Below, one piece after another: positions 7,905 through 16,869 of a DNA stretch of 64,000 bases. The notes beneath the pieces are model-generated. The model ran no database searches. It was not told where the DNA came from and was given only the letters and a program-made list of their open reading frames with translations. A program made the position numbers and the translations under genes. The stretch covers positions 1-64,000 of the forward strand of contig JAHYIV010000003.1 of the NCBI GenBank assembly GCA_019429465.1, given 5' to 3'. The stretch's first letter is position 1. Each line of letters opens with the position of its first letter. The DNA comes from Desulfoarculaceae bacterium. GTDB lineage: Bacteria > Desulfobacterota > Desulfobulbia > Desulfobulbales > Desulfocapsaceae.

Positions 7905-9616
7905 ATATTCTGTCACCTTCTATCAGGGGGTTCACCTACAACCGGGTTATCATCGCCCTGGTTGCGGTGATGCTTGTCACTCTGGCGGTTATCGACTCCG
8001 CTATCATCAGGCAGCAGCGGGACAGCATCATGCGGGAAGTGCGGGAACGGGCAGCCATGGAAATGGAGCAGGCAGCCACCTCCATGACCGAACCCCTGCT
8101 CAAATACCAGTTTGCCAACATCGAACAGTTCATCCAGCGATGGGCCATGGGCAATCACGAAGTCGTCAATTTTACAGCGATAACCCCGTCAGGGCACATC
8201 CTCACCAGATTCCAGCGCCCGATTACGAGCCCCCATCGTTTCACTGTGGAAAAGAATATTGCCTTGCAAGAGCGGCATCTGCTTACCCTGGTTCTTGAAA
8301 AAGATTATTCCCATGCGGAAGCCCTTCTGTCCCAGCTGAAAACCAGACTGTTCCTCGCTTCGATCTTCATCTCCGCCGCTCTGGGGACCACCCTGTGGTT
8401 TGTCTTCCGGTTCCTGGCCATCCGTCCGCTGGAGCAGGAAGTCTCCCGCCGCCGTCAAGCAGAGCTTGCGCTTGAGGAAGTCAACCAGCAGCTTGAAGAG
8501 CGGGTGCAAGCACGGACCAGGGAGATCAGCGCCCTGCTGAACCAGGAGATCCGCCACCGTGAGGCACTGACCAGACTCACCGCCGAACGCACCGCCAACT
8601 ACGAGGAGACGATTTTCACTTTCGTTGACATGATCGAACAGCGAGACACTTACACCGCAGGCCATACCGGACGGGTGGCGGAGTACTGCCGGCTGATCGC
8701 CCAAGCAATGGGCATTAGCGAATCGGAGACCACCAGACTGTACCAGGCCGCCATCCTCCATGATATCGGCAAGATCGCCACCCCGGATGCCGTGCTGCTT
8801 AAACCAGGCAAACTCGCCCCCCTGGATCGTGAACTTATTAAACTGCATGCCTCCGCTGGGTATCATATGCTTTCCGGTATCGCCATGTACAAAGACCTGA
8901 CTGAAATCATCCACCACCACCACGAGCGGTATGACGGCGAGGGTTATCCCGACCGATTGCAGGGAGAAGACATCCCCCTTCTTTCCCGGATATTAACCGT
9001 CGCCGATGCCTTTGACGCAATGACCACCAACCGTATCTACAAGCCGCGCAAGGATCTTACTGCCACCCTGACGGAACTCCGCTTGCTCGGCGGCAAACAG
9101 TTTGATCCGAAAGTGGTCGCCGCGGCAATCCCGGTCCTTGAAGGGGTGCAGCTGCCGGAAAGTATCAGCCAAACACCCATAACCGACATGGAAAAAAAGA
9201 GATTCTCCTATTTCTTCAACGACCGCATCACTGGTCTGTACAACGAAGATTACCTGAAGATTGTTCTGCAGGACAACCAGGAGCATTACCAGTACAAATG
9301 TCTCAATATCCTTCACCTGCAGAATGTACAGGAATATAATAAACGACAGGGATGGGCAAAGGGGAATCTTATTTTCACCCAGTTTGCCGGGGAACTCCAG
9401 AAACTGTTTCCCGATGCTAAGCTCTTTCGCGCCTACGGCAATGATTTTGCCGTTATTTCCAGAGAAACCTGTTCCCTTGAAAGCAGGAATCCTGACTCCT
9501 TCGCTTCCCTGTCCGGCACCGGCATCACCATTGCGGTGCAGCACATTGATCTGGCCACGGAAACCCAATACACCATTGACAAATTGGAGAAAATCGAATT
9601 GATCTCTGAGAGATAA
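7901..9616 (+). CDS. Membrane HD-GYP phosphodiesterase with degenerate GGDEF
   Basis: A 571-aa signalling protein. An N-terminal membrane helix (VIIALVAVMLVTLAVI), a short periplasmic segment and a second helix near residues 150-165 (FLASIFISAALGTTLWFVF) are followed by a coiled coil, then an HD-GYP domain: HTGRVAEYC, HDIGKI (about 287), HHHERYDGEGYP (about 340) and VADAFDAMT. HD-GYP enzymes hydrolyse cyclic di-GMP. The C-terminal ~150 residues look like a GGDEF fold (DRITGLYNEDYL), but the signature is YGNDF, so cyclase activity is unlikely. Translation overlaps the PhnD-like gene by 4 bp, which suggests coupled synthesis and joint function. Confidence 0.88.
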   Translation: MNILSPSIRGFTYNRVIIALVAVMLVTLAVIDSAIIRQQRDSIMREVRERAAMEMEQAATSMTEPLLKYQFANIEQFIQRWAMGNHEVVNFTAITPSGHILTRFQRPITSPHRFTVEKNIALQERHLLTLVLEKDYSHAEALLSQLKTRLFLASIFISAALGTTLWFVFRFLAIRPLEQEVSRRRQAELALEEVNQQLEERVQARTREISALLNQEIRHREALTRLTAERTANYEETIFTFVDMIEQRDTYTAGHTGRVAEYCRLIAQAMGISESETTRLYQAAILHDIGKIATPDAVLLKPGKLAPLDRELIKLHASAGYHMLSGIAMYKDLTEIIHHHHERYDGEGYPDRLQGEDIPLLSRILTVADAFDAMTTNRIYKPRKDLTATLTELRLLGGKQFDPKVVAAAIPVLEGVQLPESISQTPITDMEKKRFSYFFNDRITGLYNEDYLKIVLQDNQEHYQYKCLNILHLQNVQEYNKRQGWAKGNLIFTQFAGELQKLFPDAKLFRAYGNDFAVISRETCSLESRNPDSFASLSGTGITIAVQHIDLATETQYTIDKLEKIELISER

Positions 9617-10059
9617 TACCTTTGCGGTTTACGGAGGTCGGGGCACATGGCAGTACATAAATAGACAAGGGCAGCGTCCGAAGCTGATGAACTGATCATC
9701 GGCCAGGACCTTTGCTTGACGCCTCGCCGCACATGGCTACTGCCTGTCTACCGGGCTGTTTGCTCATCATCGTCCCTCCATGACGAAGGGCGTCCCCTTT
9801 TTTCCTTTCAATCCCACCCTGCCAATCTTCTTGAGGCCGGGAGGGATGGGGGGATTTTCGATTTACTTTTCCTTTGATCTTTCATATTCTCTCATCCACT
9901 CTCATACTCTGTGACAACCAACCCGAGAAAGGGCAATAAGCTATCTTGAAAGCGGGTTCAGTTTCCCTCTTTCAAGATCAATCAATACAGGAAAGCCGTT
10001 GTTTGATTGCCGCCACAAGGCTTGACGCCTGAATTCTACGAAAAAGGAGCAGATACGAC
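9617..10059 (+). other. Gene-free leader region with two adjacent hairpins
   Basis: No gene is apparent. Close to the downstream start, two consecutive perfect hairpins can form: ATCTTGAAAG/CTTTCAAGAT (9943-9978) and CAATCAA/TTGATTG (9979-10009), then a small GCC/GGC stem before the AAAAAGGAGC ribosome site. It could be a structured 5' leader of the DUF3187 gene. I could not match it to any riboswitch class I know. Confidence 0.35.
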
Positions 10060-11153
10060 ATGGCCAAGGCAAGGGTTAACACTTTTGATTCTCGGAATTA
10101 CTCCGACTTATCGTCGGCAGCTCAGTCGGGATGGCGATTGTGCTCGTCTGCCCTGCTGTCTGGTTTTTTGGTCGGTATAACCGCGACCTGTTTTGGGCTT
10201 GCACAGAGTGCATCAGCGGCAGAGCTGGTCCAGCCTTTTTACAGCCGCAACCTGAACCCGTTTGTCCAAATTTACGGCCTGCCGGCTGGAGAAGGCCCCA
10301 CCCTCACCGGGAAAGGAGCGCTGGAAGCCCGGCTGGTTCTCGATATCGCCAACAATTATACGGCCAGCGCCGACCAGGGGGAAACCATCATCATCCGAGG
10401 TGAGACCTAAGCTCGGTAGTTGCCCTGCGCTACGGCCTGAGAGAAAACATGGAGGTCGGCATTGATCTGCCCTATCTCTCTCACGGCCGCGGCCATCTTA
10501 ACGACTTTATTATCGACTGGCACGACACTTTCGGCATGAGTCAGGGCGGTCGGGATAAAGCCACGGATGACCACCTGGCTTACTTTTATGCCAATGGCGG
10601 CAATGACCAGATTGACGTGACCGGATCAGCCTCGGGGCTGGGCGATGTGCTGCTCTCCGCCGCCATGCCGCTCCGGGAAGATGGTGGGGAAAATCCGCGG
10701 CTCCTGACCTTGCGGGCAACACTCAAGGTGCCCACCGGCTCGACCTCGGATCTCTTGGGCAGCGGCAGCACGGATTTATCCCTGCGCCTGAGCGGAGAAG
10801 ACCGGCAGACGCTTGCCGCCGCAAATATCACCTGCTTCGGCACCTTGGGCACACTTCTGATGACCGCAGGGGATGTCATCCCCGATCGGCAGCGGCACGC
10901 CGTGGGATTCGGCACGATAGGATTCGGCTGGCAGCCGCTTACCTGGCTGACGCTGAAGCTTCAACTGGACGGCCACACCGCCTTTTTCGACAGCGAGCTC
11001 TCCCAATTGGGTAATTTTTCCTCACAACTGATCATGGGCGGCACCGTCGGACTACCCGGTGATTTCCAGTTTGATCTTGCCGTTTCCGAAGACATCATCG
11101 TTGATACCGCGCCGGATGTGCTCTTTCATTTTGCCCTGCGCCGGATGTTCTGA
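10060..11153 (+). pseudogene. DUF3187-type envelope protein, single-base frameshift
   Basis: The first frame (10060-10410) has a signal peptide ending GLAQSASAAE and then FYSRNLNPFVQIYGLP, the conserved start of the DUF3187 family of predicted outer-membrane proteins. It stops at a TAA at 10408-10410. The second frame resumes at once: restoring one base after the ACC codon gives GETYSSVVALRYGLREN, then continues through 11153 with an intact family C-terminus ending FHFALRRMF. So a single-base deletion at about 10408-10410 splits the gene; total length would be about 364 aa. An AAGGAGC site precedes the ATG. It may be a real mutation or a sequencing error. It precedes the pentaheme cytochrome by about 360 bp. 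Function is unknown. Confidence 0.75.
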
Positions 11154-11511
11154 GAGAAGAAATATGAGTTCTATTGCTTTGATAGTATGATCGAGGTGTA
11201 GATCAAGAACTGCACGGGCAGTACATTCAGGAGTCTGGTATTTATCAAGCTCCTTGAGCAATGCTATAAAGCCATTTTGACAAAAGGTTTTTTTTCCGTA
11301 TAATAAAAAATAAGGTCCAAACTTATTCAGGGCACCATCGTCACCATCACCGATCCTGCCTGATTCTTTCGACAAGACACGTTTGTGTTGCCATGAACAG
11401 CAACATTTTCCGTCTCCCATAAAGACAAAAAAAAGGAGGTGACATCACCGTCGTGTTGAGGGAGCAATACTGTTTATCCAGAGGAAAAAATCAAACAAGG
11501 AGGTGTTCGAC
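11154..11511. other. Gene-free stretch before the cytochrome
   Basis: Apart from a minus-strand open frame that mostly overlaps the DUF3187 end and shows no recognisable domain, I see nothing here until an AGGAGG ribosome site at about 11498. The DNA is AT-richer than its surroundings and has a T8 run at 11289-11296. Confidence 0.4.
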
Positions 11512-12801
11512 ATGAAAATGCTGCGATTCGGACTGGCAGCGGCAATCGCCCTGCTGCCCCCTGCGGCCTTTGCCGCTGAAAAAAAAGCGAACTCCATCGA
11601 TGAACTGGCAAAGATGTATGATGTAACCTCGTGCAAGGGTTGCCACGCCGAGATCTTTGCGGAATGGGAGAAATCCTTCCATGCCACGTCCCTGATCGGT
11701 TCTCCCCGAACCATGGCCACCATCGCCAGTACGATCAAGGACGGATTGTTAAAGGAGTACACTCATTCCGGGGCCAAGGAGGTCAATGATCTCACGGTGG
11801 AACACATGATGATCTGTGCCAAGTGCCACCTGCCCCAGCTAAAGAACGCCACCGATGCTGTGGCCCGGGAGATAGCCCAGGCAGCCATCGATGGCGCCGC
11901 GGGTGACGAAAACGCCAGAAGCCAACTGGCCAAGGTCGGCATCAACTGCCTGATCTGCCACAACCAGAAGGCCCTGATCCACAGATGGACCGACGGTGAA
12001 ATCGATCCGACCGCGGTTTACGGCAGCAAGGATGGCGACCATCCGGATGGTACATTCACCAAGATAAAAAAAAGCGAGACTCTGCCGGAGTCGATCATGT
12101 GCGGCCAGTGCCACGGACTTGGCCCGAATTTTGATCTGGCCGAGCCGACCCAGTGCGCCACCCTCTATGGCAGCTATCTCCATGCCTATGTGCCCTCGGG
12201 CGGCAGTGAGACCTGTCAGGACTGCCATATGAAAAAGGACGGCCACGGCCACTTCATGCCCGGATATCGTGATCCGTCAGTGGCCAAGAGCGCCGTGACG
12301 GTAGAGGTCGATGCCCGCGGCTATTATTTCCTGCCCAAAGCTGGCGACTCGGTGCCAACAGCGGTGGTAACGGTAAAAATGACCAGTAATGCCGGCCACC
12401 GCATCCCGGATGGCTGACCGTCTCCAAACCGGCTGGTCCTGGATGTGACCGCGAAAACCAAAGACGGCAAGGAAGTGTTCAATCAACAGAAAATCTACAC
12501 GCCCCAAAGCGCGGCCAAAGGCCGGGGTGACAAGATGGTCTACGGACCGCACCGCAAATCCGGCATGCTGCGGGATACTACGCTGCAGCCTGGACAGACC
12601 AAGGCAGAAACCTTTGAGATCAATTTCCCCTATGAGGACAGTGACAAAGACGACAAGAAGATCCGTAATGTCACGGCCAAGCAATTGGAGGTGGTGGTGA
12701 GACTCTGGCATCTGCCGGCCGGCGGCGAACTGGCCAAGCTGGAAGTGGACAAGGGCAAGTTCCTCTTCCATGAAAGCACCAGAAGCGTCACGGTGGAATA
12801 G
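11512..12801 (+). CDS. Pentaheme c-type cytochrome with in-frame UGA (candidate selenoprotein)
   Basis: A secreted multiheme cytochrome. After a signal peptide (cleavage near AFAAE) there are five CXXCH heme sites at residues 41 (CKGCH), 102 (CAKCH), 146 (CLICH), 197 (CGQCH) and 235 (CQDCH). At codon 302 a UGA (12415-12417) interrupts the frame in the context NAGHRIPDG-UGA-PSPNRL, after which the same frame stays open for 127 codons with protein-like composition and no further heme motif. This matches a read-through product of 429 aa with U302; a hairpin at 12432-12452 fits a bacterial SECIS. The alternative is a nonsense mutation giving two pieces. The ATG at 11512 is chosen because AAGGAGG lies 8 bp upstream. 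A strong terminator follows. The likely role is periplasmic or outer-surface electron transfer; the electron acceptor is unknown. Confidence 0.72.
12432..12452 (+). promoter_or_regulatory. Candidate bacterial SECIS hairpin
   Basis: Fourteen bases after the UGA, GC-U-GGUC pairs with GACC-GC, giving six base pairs with a single bulged U and an eight-base loop CUGGAUGU containing GG. The E. coli fdhF SECIS also has a short upper stem with a bulged U, a G-rich loop, and lies 11 nt after its UGA. A competing smaller hairpin (ACC-GGCU-GGU, within 12428-12437) is possible. Visual prediction only. Confidence 0.45.
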
Positions 12802-12825
12802 CAGCCGGAGACGCCAGACAACCCT

Positions 12826-12863
12826 CCCGCGCTGCCAGTAGCTGGCGGCGCGGGATTTTTTTT
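12826..12863 (+). terminator. Rho-independent terminator after the cytochrome
   Basis: CCCGCGCTGCCAG and CTGGCGGCGCGGG form a GC-rich stem followed by T8. It lies 25 bp after the stop codon of the read-through frame, not after the UGA, which is consistent with the transcription unit including the second part. Confidence 0.85.
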
Positions 12864-13108
12864 GGGGCGGCCAATGCTGTGACAGACTGACAACAACCCT
12901 CGGCATGGCTAAGGCCGAGAAAGGGGATTCTCTCTTTTTCCGGCAGTTGCCGAAGATGTTCTTTTTGCTATGATTGATGCCATCATGGAAGCAGCAGTTG
13001 AGTTCGTTCACATAAACAGGCGATCAACGATACATTACGCCATGTATTCAGCAAGTTACGCTAACATGGAAAGTTGAGTTCAACTATCAAAAACATCCCC
13101 TTTCATTG

Positions 13109-15634
13109 ATGCCAACCCTTCCCATCCATGAGGTTCTCGCGGATCTGCGAGCGCAGCTGGCCTGTCATCAGGCGGTGATCCTCAGTGCCCCGCCCGGTTC
13201 AGGCAAGACCACGGTTGTGCCCCTGGCCCTGCTCGCCGAGCCCTGGCTGACTGGCCAGACTATCCTGATGCTGGAGCCGCGCCGGCTGGCAACCCGGCTG
13301 GCCTCCGTCTTCATGGCCAGCCAGCTCGGCGAAACAGTCGGCCAGACCGTGGGCTACCGGGTGCGCTTTGACTCGAAGGTCTCCCCGGCAACCCGGGTGG
13401 AGGTGGTGACCGAGGGAATACTCACCCGCCGCCTGCAGGACGATCCCGAGCTGGCCGGGGTGGGGCTGGTGATCTTTGACGAATTTCACGAGCGCGGCCT
13501 GCAGGGTGATCTGGCCCTGGCCCTCTGTCTTGATGTGATGGACAGTCTGCGCGAGGATCTCAAGCTCCTGATCATGTCCGCCACCCTCGACACCGGGGCC
13601 GTCAGCCGACTGCTTGATAACGCCCCGGTGGTCATGGGCACGGGCCGGACCTATCCCGTGGGGGTGGAATACTGCCGGACCGGACAGCCTGCCGGCCCCC
13701 AGCCCCGTAAGATCGCCCGACAGATGGCAGCGGCCATCCACCAGGCCCTGACCGAGCAGCCTGGCGATATTCTGGCCTTTCTCCCCGGCACCGCGGAGAT
13801 CCGGCAGACCCAGAGGCTGTTGACTGCGGCCCTGCCTCCATCTGAAGTCATCATCCATCCCCTCTACGGCAATCTGAGCCTTGCTGCCCAGACCGCTGCC
13901 GTGCAACCGAACCGGGAAGGGAAGCGGCGCATCATCCTGGCCACGCCCATTGCCGAAACCAGCGTCACCATTGAGGGCATCCATACCGTGGTGGACAGCG
14001 GCTGGAAGCGAAGCCCGCAGTTTGACCCCAACAGCGGCCTCAGCCGCCTGACCACCCGACGCATCTCGCACGCCTCGGCTACCCAGCGCGCCGGCCGGGC
14101 CGGACGCCTTGGCCCGGGCCACTGCTACCGCCTGTGGAATCATGGTGAAGACCACGGCCTCAAGCCCTTTGACCCGCCGGAAATCCTGGCCGCCGACCTG
14201 AGCCAGCTGGTCCTCGACCTGGCCCGTTGGGGAGTGCATGGGTCAGAGGCCCTGCGCTGGCTTGATCCGCCGCCGGCCGGTAATTTCGCCCAGGCACAAG
14301 CCGTCCTGCTGGCTCTCGGGGCCCTGGACCGGCAAGGGCATATCACCTCCCTTGGCCGGCAAATGGCCGCGCTCCCCGCCCACCCGCGCCTTGGCCTCAT
14401 GCTGCTTACAGCTACCAGAAATGGCACCACCGGTCTGGCCTGTGACCTTGCCGCCCTGCTCTCGGAACGAGACATCCTTAGGGGAAGAGACCGGACAACA
14501 GACATCGAAGACCGACTCCACGCCCTGGCAGTATTCCGCCGGCAGGGCGCGGCGGCGGCAACATCTCTGGAAGCGGATATCGATGCCTGCCGCCGGGTCG
14601 AGCAGACCAGCAGGAAACTGCGGGATCACCTGCCGAAAGCCGGCAGGAGCAAGGGTGGAGAGATGACGGCGGGCGAACTCCTGGCCTTGGCATTTCCGGA
14701 TCGGATCGCCCAGCGCCGTACTGTCGGCCAGGGGCAATACAAGCTGACATCCGGCCGCGGGGCTCTGCTTCCCGGCCATGACCGTCTTCTGGCCCACGAA
14801 TATCTGGCAGTCGCCGAGCTCGATGCGGGCCGGATCGAGGGCCGTGTTTTTCTCGCCGCCCCCCTGGCCAAAGAAGCCCTGGCTCCCCTGTTTTCCGCCC
14901 GATTGCAACGAGAGGAAAAGGTGTTCTGGGACGAGCAGAGTGGCACAGTCAAGGCCCACCGTCTCCTGCGACTCGACGAGCTGACCCTCGACACAAGACC
15001 GCTGCCAAATCCTGCGCCGGAGGCGGTGCTGGCCGCCCTGCTCTCAGGAATTCGCCATCTTGGCCTTTCAGCCCTGCCCTGGAGCGACCAGGCCAGGGAG
15101 TTGCAGGCGCGGCTGGAAAGCATGCGACTCTGGCAACCGGAGACGGGCTGGCCGGACACATCCGAGACCCACCTGCTGCGGAGCCTTGAGGTGTGGCTCG
15201 CACCCTATCTCAACGGCATGCGGAGCACGGAACATCTCAAAAAGCTCAATCTCTTCTCCATCCTTGCGGCCAGACTCGACTGGCGGCAGCAGAACCAGCT
15301 CGAGTTGGAGGCCCCCAGCCACCTCATGGCGCCCAGCGGTTCACGGATCAAACTTCGCTATACCCCGGGCGCGGCACCAGTGATGGCCGTGCGCCTCCAG
15401 GAGATGTTCGGACTGGCCGATACGCCAATGATCTGCCACAACACGGTACCGGTGCTGCTCCATCTCCTCTCCCCGGCCCAGAGGCCGATGCAGATCACTC
15501 AGGACTTGCGGGGCTTCTGGGAGGGCGCCTACCATGAGGTGAAAAAGGAGCTTCGCGGCAGATATCCCAAACACCACTGGCCGGACGACCCCTGGCAGTC
15601 ACAGCCGACCAGCCGGATCAAACAACGCAAGTAA
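13109..15634 (+). CDS. hrpB: ATP-dependent helicase HrpB
   Basis: A DEAH-box helicase of about 841 aa. Visible motifs in order: Walker A SAPPGSGKTT, the DEAH-like box as DEFHERGLQGD, motif III MSATLD, LATPIAETSVTIEGI, and QRAGRAGRLGPG (motif VI), then the HrpB-specific C-terminal region. HrpB proteins are RNA-helicase-like, but their cellular role is poorly defined. The ATG at 13109 directly follows a TTG; no clear ribosome site is present. It stands alone between the cytochrome terminator and the stress region. Confidence 0.93.
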   Translation: MPTLPIHEVLADLRAQLACHQAVILSAPPGSGKTTVVPLALLAEPWLTGQTILMLEPRRLATRLASVFMASQLGETVGQTVGYRVRFDSKVSPATRVEVVTEGILTRRLQDDPELAGVGLVIFDEFHERGLQGDLALALCLDVMDSLREDLKLLIMSATLDTGAVSRLLDNAPVVMGTGRTYPVGVEYCRTGQPAGPQPRKIARQMAAAIHQALTEQPGDILAFLPGTAEIRQTQRLLTAALPPSEVIIHPLYGNLSLAAQTAAVQPNREGKRRIILATPIAETSVTIEGIHTVVDSGWKRSPQFDPNSGLSRLTTRRISHASATQRAGRAGRLGPGHCYRLWNHGEDHGLKPFDPPEILAADLSQLVLDLARWGVHGSEALRWLDPPPAGNFAQAQAVLLALGALDRQGHITSLGRQMAALPAHPRLGLMLLTATRNGTTGLACDLAALLSERDILRGRDRTTDIEDRLHALAVFRRQGAAAATSLEADIDACRRVEQTSRKLRDHLPKAGRSKGGEMTAGELLALAFPDRIAQRRTVGQGQYKLTSGRGALLPGHDRLLAHEYLAVAELDAGRIEGRVFLAAPLAKEALAPLFSARLQREEKVFWDEQSGTVKAHRLLRLDELTLDTRPLPNPAPEAVLAALLSGIRHLGLSALPWSDQARELQARLESMRLWQPETGWPDTSETHLLRSLEVWLAPYLNGMRSTEHLKKLNLFSILAARLDWRQQNQLELEAPSHLMAPSGSRIKLRYTPGAAPVMAVRLQEMFGLADTPMICHNTVPVLLHLLSPAQRPMQITQDLRGFWEGAYHEVKKELRGRYPKHHWPDDPWQSQPTSRIKQRK

Positions 15635-15732
15635 TTGAATGGGGTTTAAACTGCACCACAATCACGCCAGCCATCCGTCAACCTCAGGAACGTCTCTGGT
15701 TACTCCTCCATGGCAAAATATATTTCGCTGGC

Positions 15733-15760
15733 TTGACAACGGTTGTTCGTTGAGTACAAT
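15733..15760 (+). promoter_or_regulatory. Strong predicted sigma70 promoter of the stress region
   Basis: TTGACA and TACAAT are separated by 16 bp. The predicted transcript would have a leader of roughly 170 nt before the small ORF at 15936. Otherwise the 300 bp between hrpB and that ORF contain nothing I can name. Confidence 0.65.
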
Positions 15761-15935
15761 TATATTTGAAGGTAGCCAGCAACGAGGGCAGTCGGCATGC
15801 TGCGAAACATTCGCCGCGAAGCCTCCCCCATGTGTACCGCCAACGCCCGACGGTTCCCCTCTTGTACGTCCTGCTTGAATCAAGCCGGGGATGAATTGTC
15901 ATGCCCGGAATCCTTTTTCGAAAAGGAGATTCACT

Positions 15936-16163
15936 ATGAATTACAGAGCTGTTGGCCTGGAAAACTCGACCGCTATCAAGCTATGCCCTCAAGATCCGGG
16001 TAACGAACAGCCGGTAATCTTTTCCCATGACCGGACGCTGAAGCTGACGACGTCCGCCAATACCGTCGGCCTGCCAATCGTGTTGGCGCCGGGCTCCATA
16101 TCAATAGCCTCGCCGATCACCCGCAGTTCTCATTCCCAGGCTGCTCAAAAGTTCCGCTGTTAA
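15936..16163 (+). CDS. Small hypothetical protein
   Basis: A 75-aa open frame starting MNYRAVGLENS, preceded by a good AAAAGGAG site 8 bp before the ATG and about 170 bp downstream of a strong predicted promoter. I recognise no domain; there is one Pro/Ile/Ser-rich stretch (VLAPGSISIASPI). The stop codon TAA is the first base triplet of the 6-bp target duplication of the 141-bp element that follows, so the end of the gene may have been altered by the insertion. It may be a truncated version of a longer protein. Confidence 0.45.
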   Translation: MNYRAVGLENSTAIKLCPQDPGNEQPVIFSHDRTLKLTTSANTVGLPIVLAPGSISIASPITRSSHSQAAQKFRC

Positions 16164-16166
16164 CTT

Positions 16167-16307
16167 GTGTCTGTCCATAAATGAGGATTTTTGTTCGAGA
16201 TCAAGGACTGCGAAAAAAATAAGCGCAGGCATATGTATGATATTCAGAGCATTATTTTTTGAACATGACGCAGAGATCGGGCAAAAAGACCATTTATGGA
16301 CAGGCAC
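16167..16307. mobile_element. 141-bp palindromic element, copy A
   Basis: A non-coding element with terminal inverted repeats GTGYCTGTCCATAAATG / CATTTATGGACAGRCAC. It is flanked on both sides by TAACTT (16161-16166 and 16308-16313), a perfect 6-bp target duplication. Copies of identical length lie at 18647, 31766 and 56998. Confidence 0.88.
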
Positions 16308-16355
16308 TAACTTAGAGTTCCAGCTATCAGATCACAATCCTAAAGGAGGAAGACC

Positions 16356-16535
16356 ATGAAATCCAGCACCAAGGACCAGGCGGAAGGCACGTTTCACCAG
16401 GTAAAGGGTAAAGTCAAGGAGGTCGCCGGAAAACTAAGCGATAATCCAAAGCTGGAAGCTGAAGGGACCGCTGAAAAGATAGCCGGTAAAGTTCAGGGGA
16501 AAATCGGCAAGGTCAAGAAGGTTTTAGAGAAGTAA
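16356..16535 (+). CDS. CsbD-like stress protein
   Basis: A 59-aa hydrophilic protein (KDQAEGTFHQVKGKVKEVAG and ITGK-like repeats such as AEKIAGKVQGKIGK) of the CsbD family, which is induced by general or membrane stress in many bacteria though its biochemical role is unknown. An AAAGGAGG site lies just ahead of the ATG. It comes straight after copy A of the 141-bp element, whose right target duplication lies about 40 bp upstream, so expression depends on reading through the element or on a promoter near its right end. Confidence 0.85.
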   Translation: MKSSTKDQAEGTFHQVKGKVKEVAGKLSDNPKLEAEGTAEKIAGKVQGKIGKVKKVLEK

Positions 16536-16612
16536 TGACAGCGGCGTATCCTGCCCCGGCAGCGATTGCCGTAACAAAATAACGGAACGGGGACACAAGA
16601 GAACAAACTAAA

Positions 16613-16638
16613 CCCGATGTACGGGATAAGTACCTTAC
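16613..16638. repeat. Partial 'GATGAACGGGATAAGTGCCT' repeat
   Basis: CCCGATGTACGGGATAAGTACCTTA matches the end of the palindromic family found at 3822, 21955, 47845 and 57756. Only one end is present; it sits just before the ribosome site of the small membrane protein. Confidence 0.6.
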
Positions 16639-16649
16639 AAGGAGGTTCT

Positions 16650-16841
16650 ATGCCATTGATTCAATTAGTGCTCGTTTTGGTTGTCGTTGGGGTGATCCTA
16701 TGGGTAATTAACAGCTATATACCAATGCAGTCTACCATCAAGAGAATCTTGAATGTGGTCGTGGTTATTGTGGTGATTATATGGCTCTTGAATGTCTTCG
16801 GACTCATCGGAGACCTCTCAACGATTCGTATAGGGAAGTGA
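16650..16841 (+). CDS. Small two-helix membrane protein (Thivi_2564-type)
   Basis: A 63-aa protein with two hydrophobic helices, LIQLVLVLVVVGVILWVI and ILNVVVVIVVIIWLLNVFG, joined by a short loop with NSYIPM. It resembles the Thivi_2564 family of small membrane proteins of unknown function. The ATG at 16650 follows AAGGAGG with ideal spacing, so I prefer it over the open-frame start 33 bp upstream, which falls in a repeat. Its position between CsbD and a catalase-like gene suggests an envelope stress role; that is inference. Confidence 0.75.
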   Translation: MPLIQLVLVLVVVGVILWVINSYIPMQSTIKRILNVVVVIVVIIWLLNVFGLIGDLSTIRIGK

Positions 16842-16869
16842 AGGGCCTGAAAACACGCACTCAATGGAA

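Noticed and set aside
9930-10030. Cyclic di-GMP or cobalamin riboswitch before the DUF3187 gene
   Set aside because: I looked for the conserved core sequences of both classes and did not find them; only generic hairpins can be supported.
11052-11420. Minus-strand open frame between the DUF3187 gene and the cytochrome
   Set aside because: It overlaps the DUF3187 coding end, has no ribosome site or recognisable domain, and one side is simply antisense to the gene.
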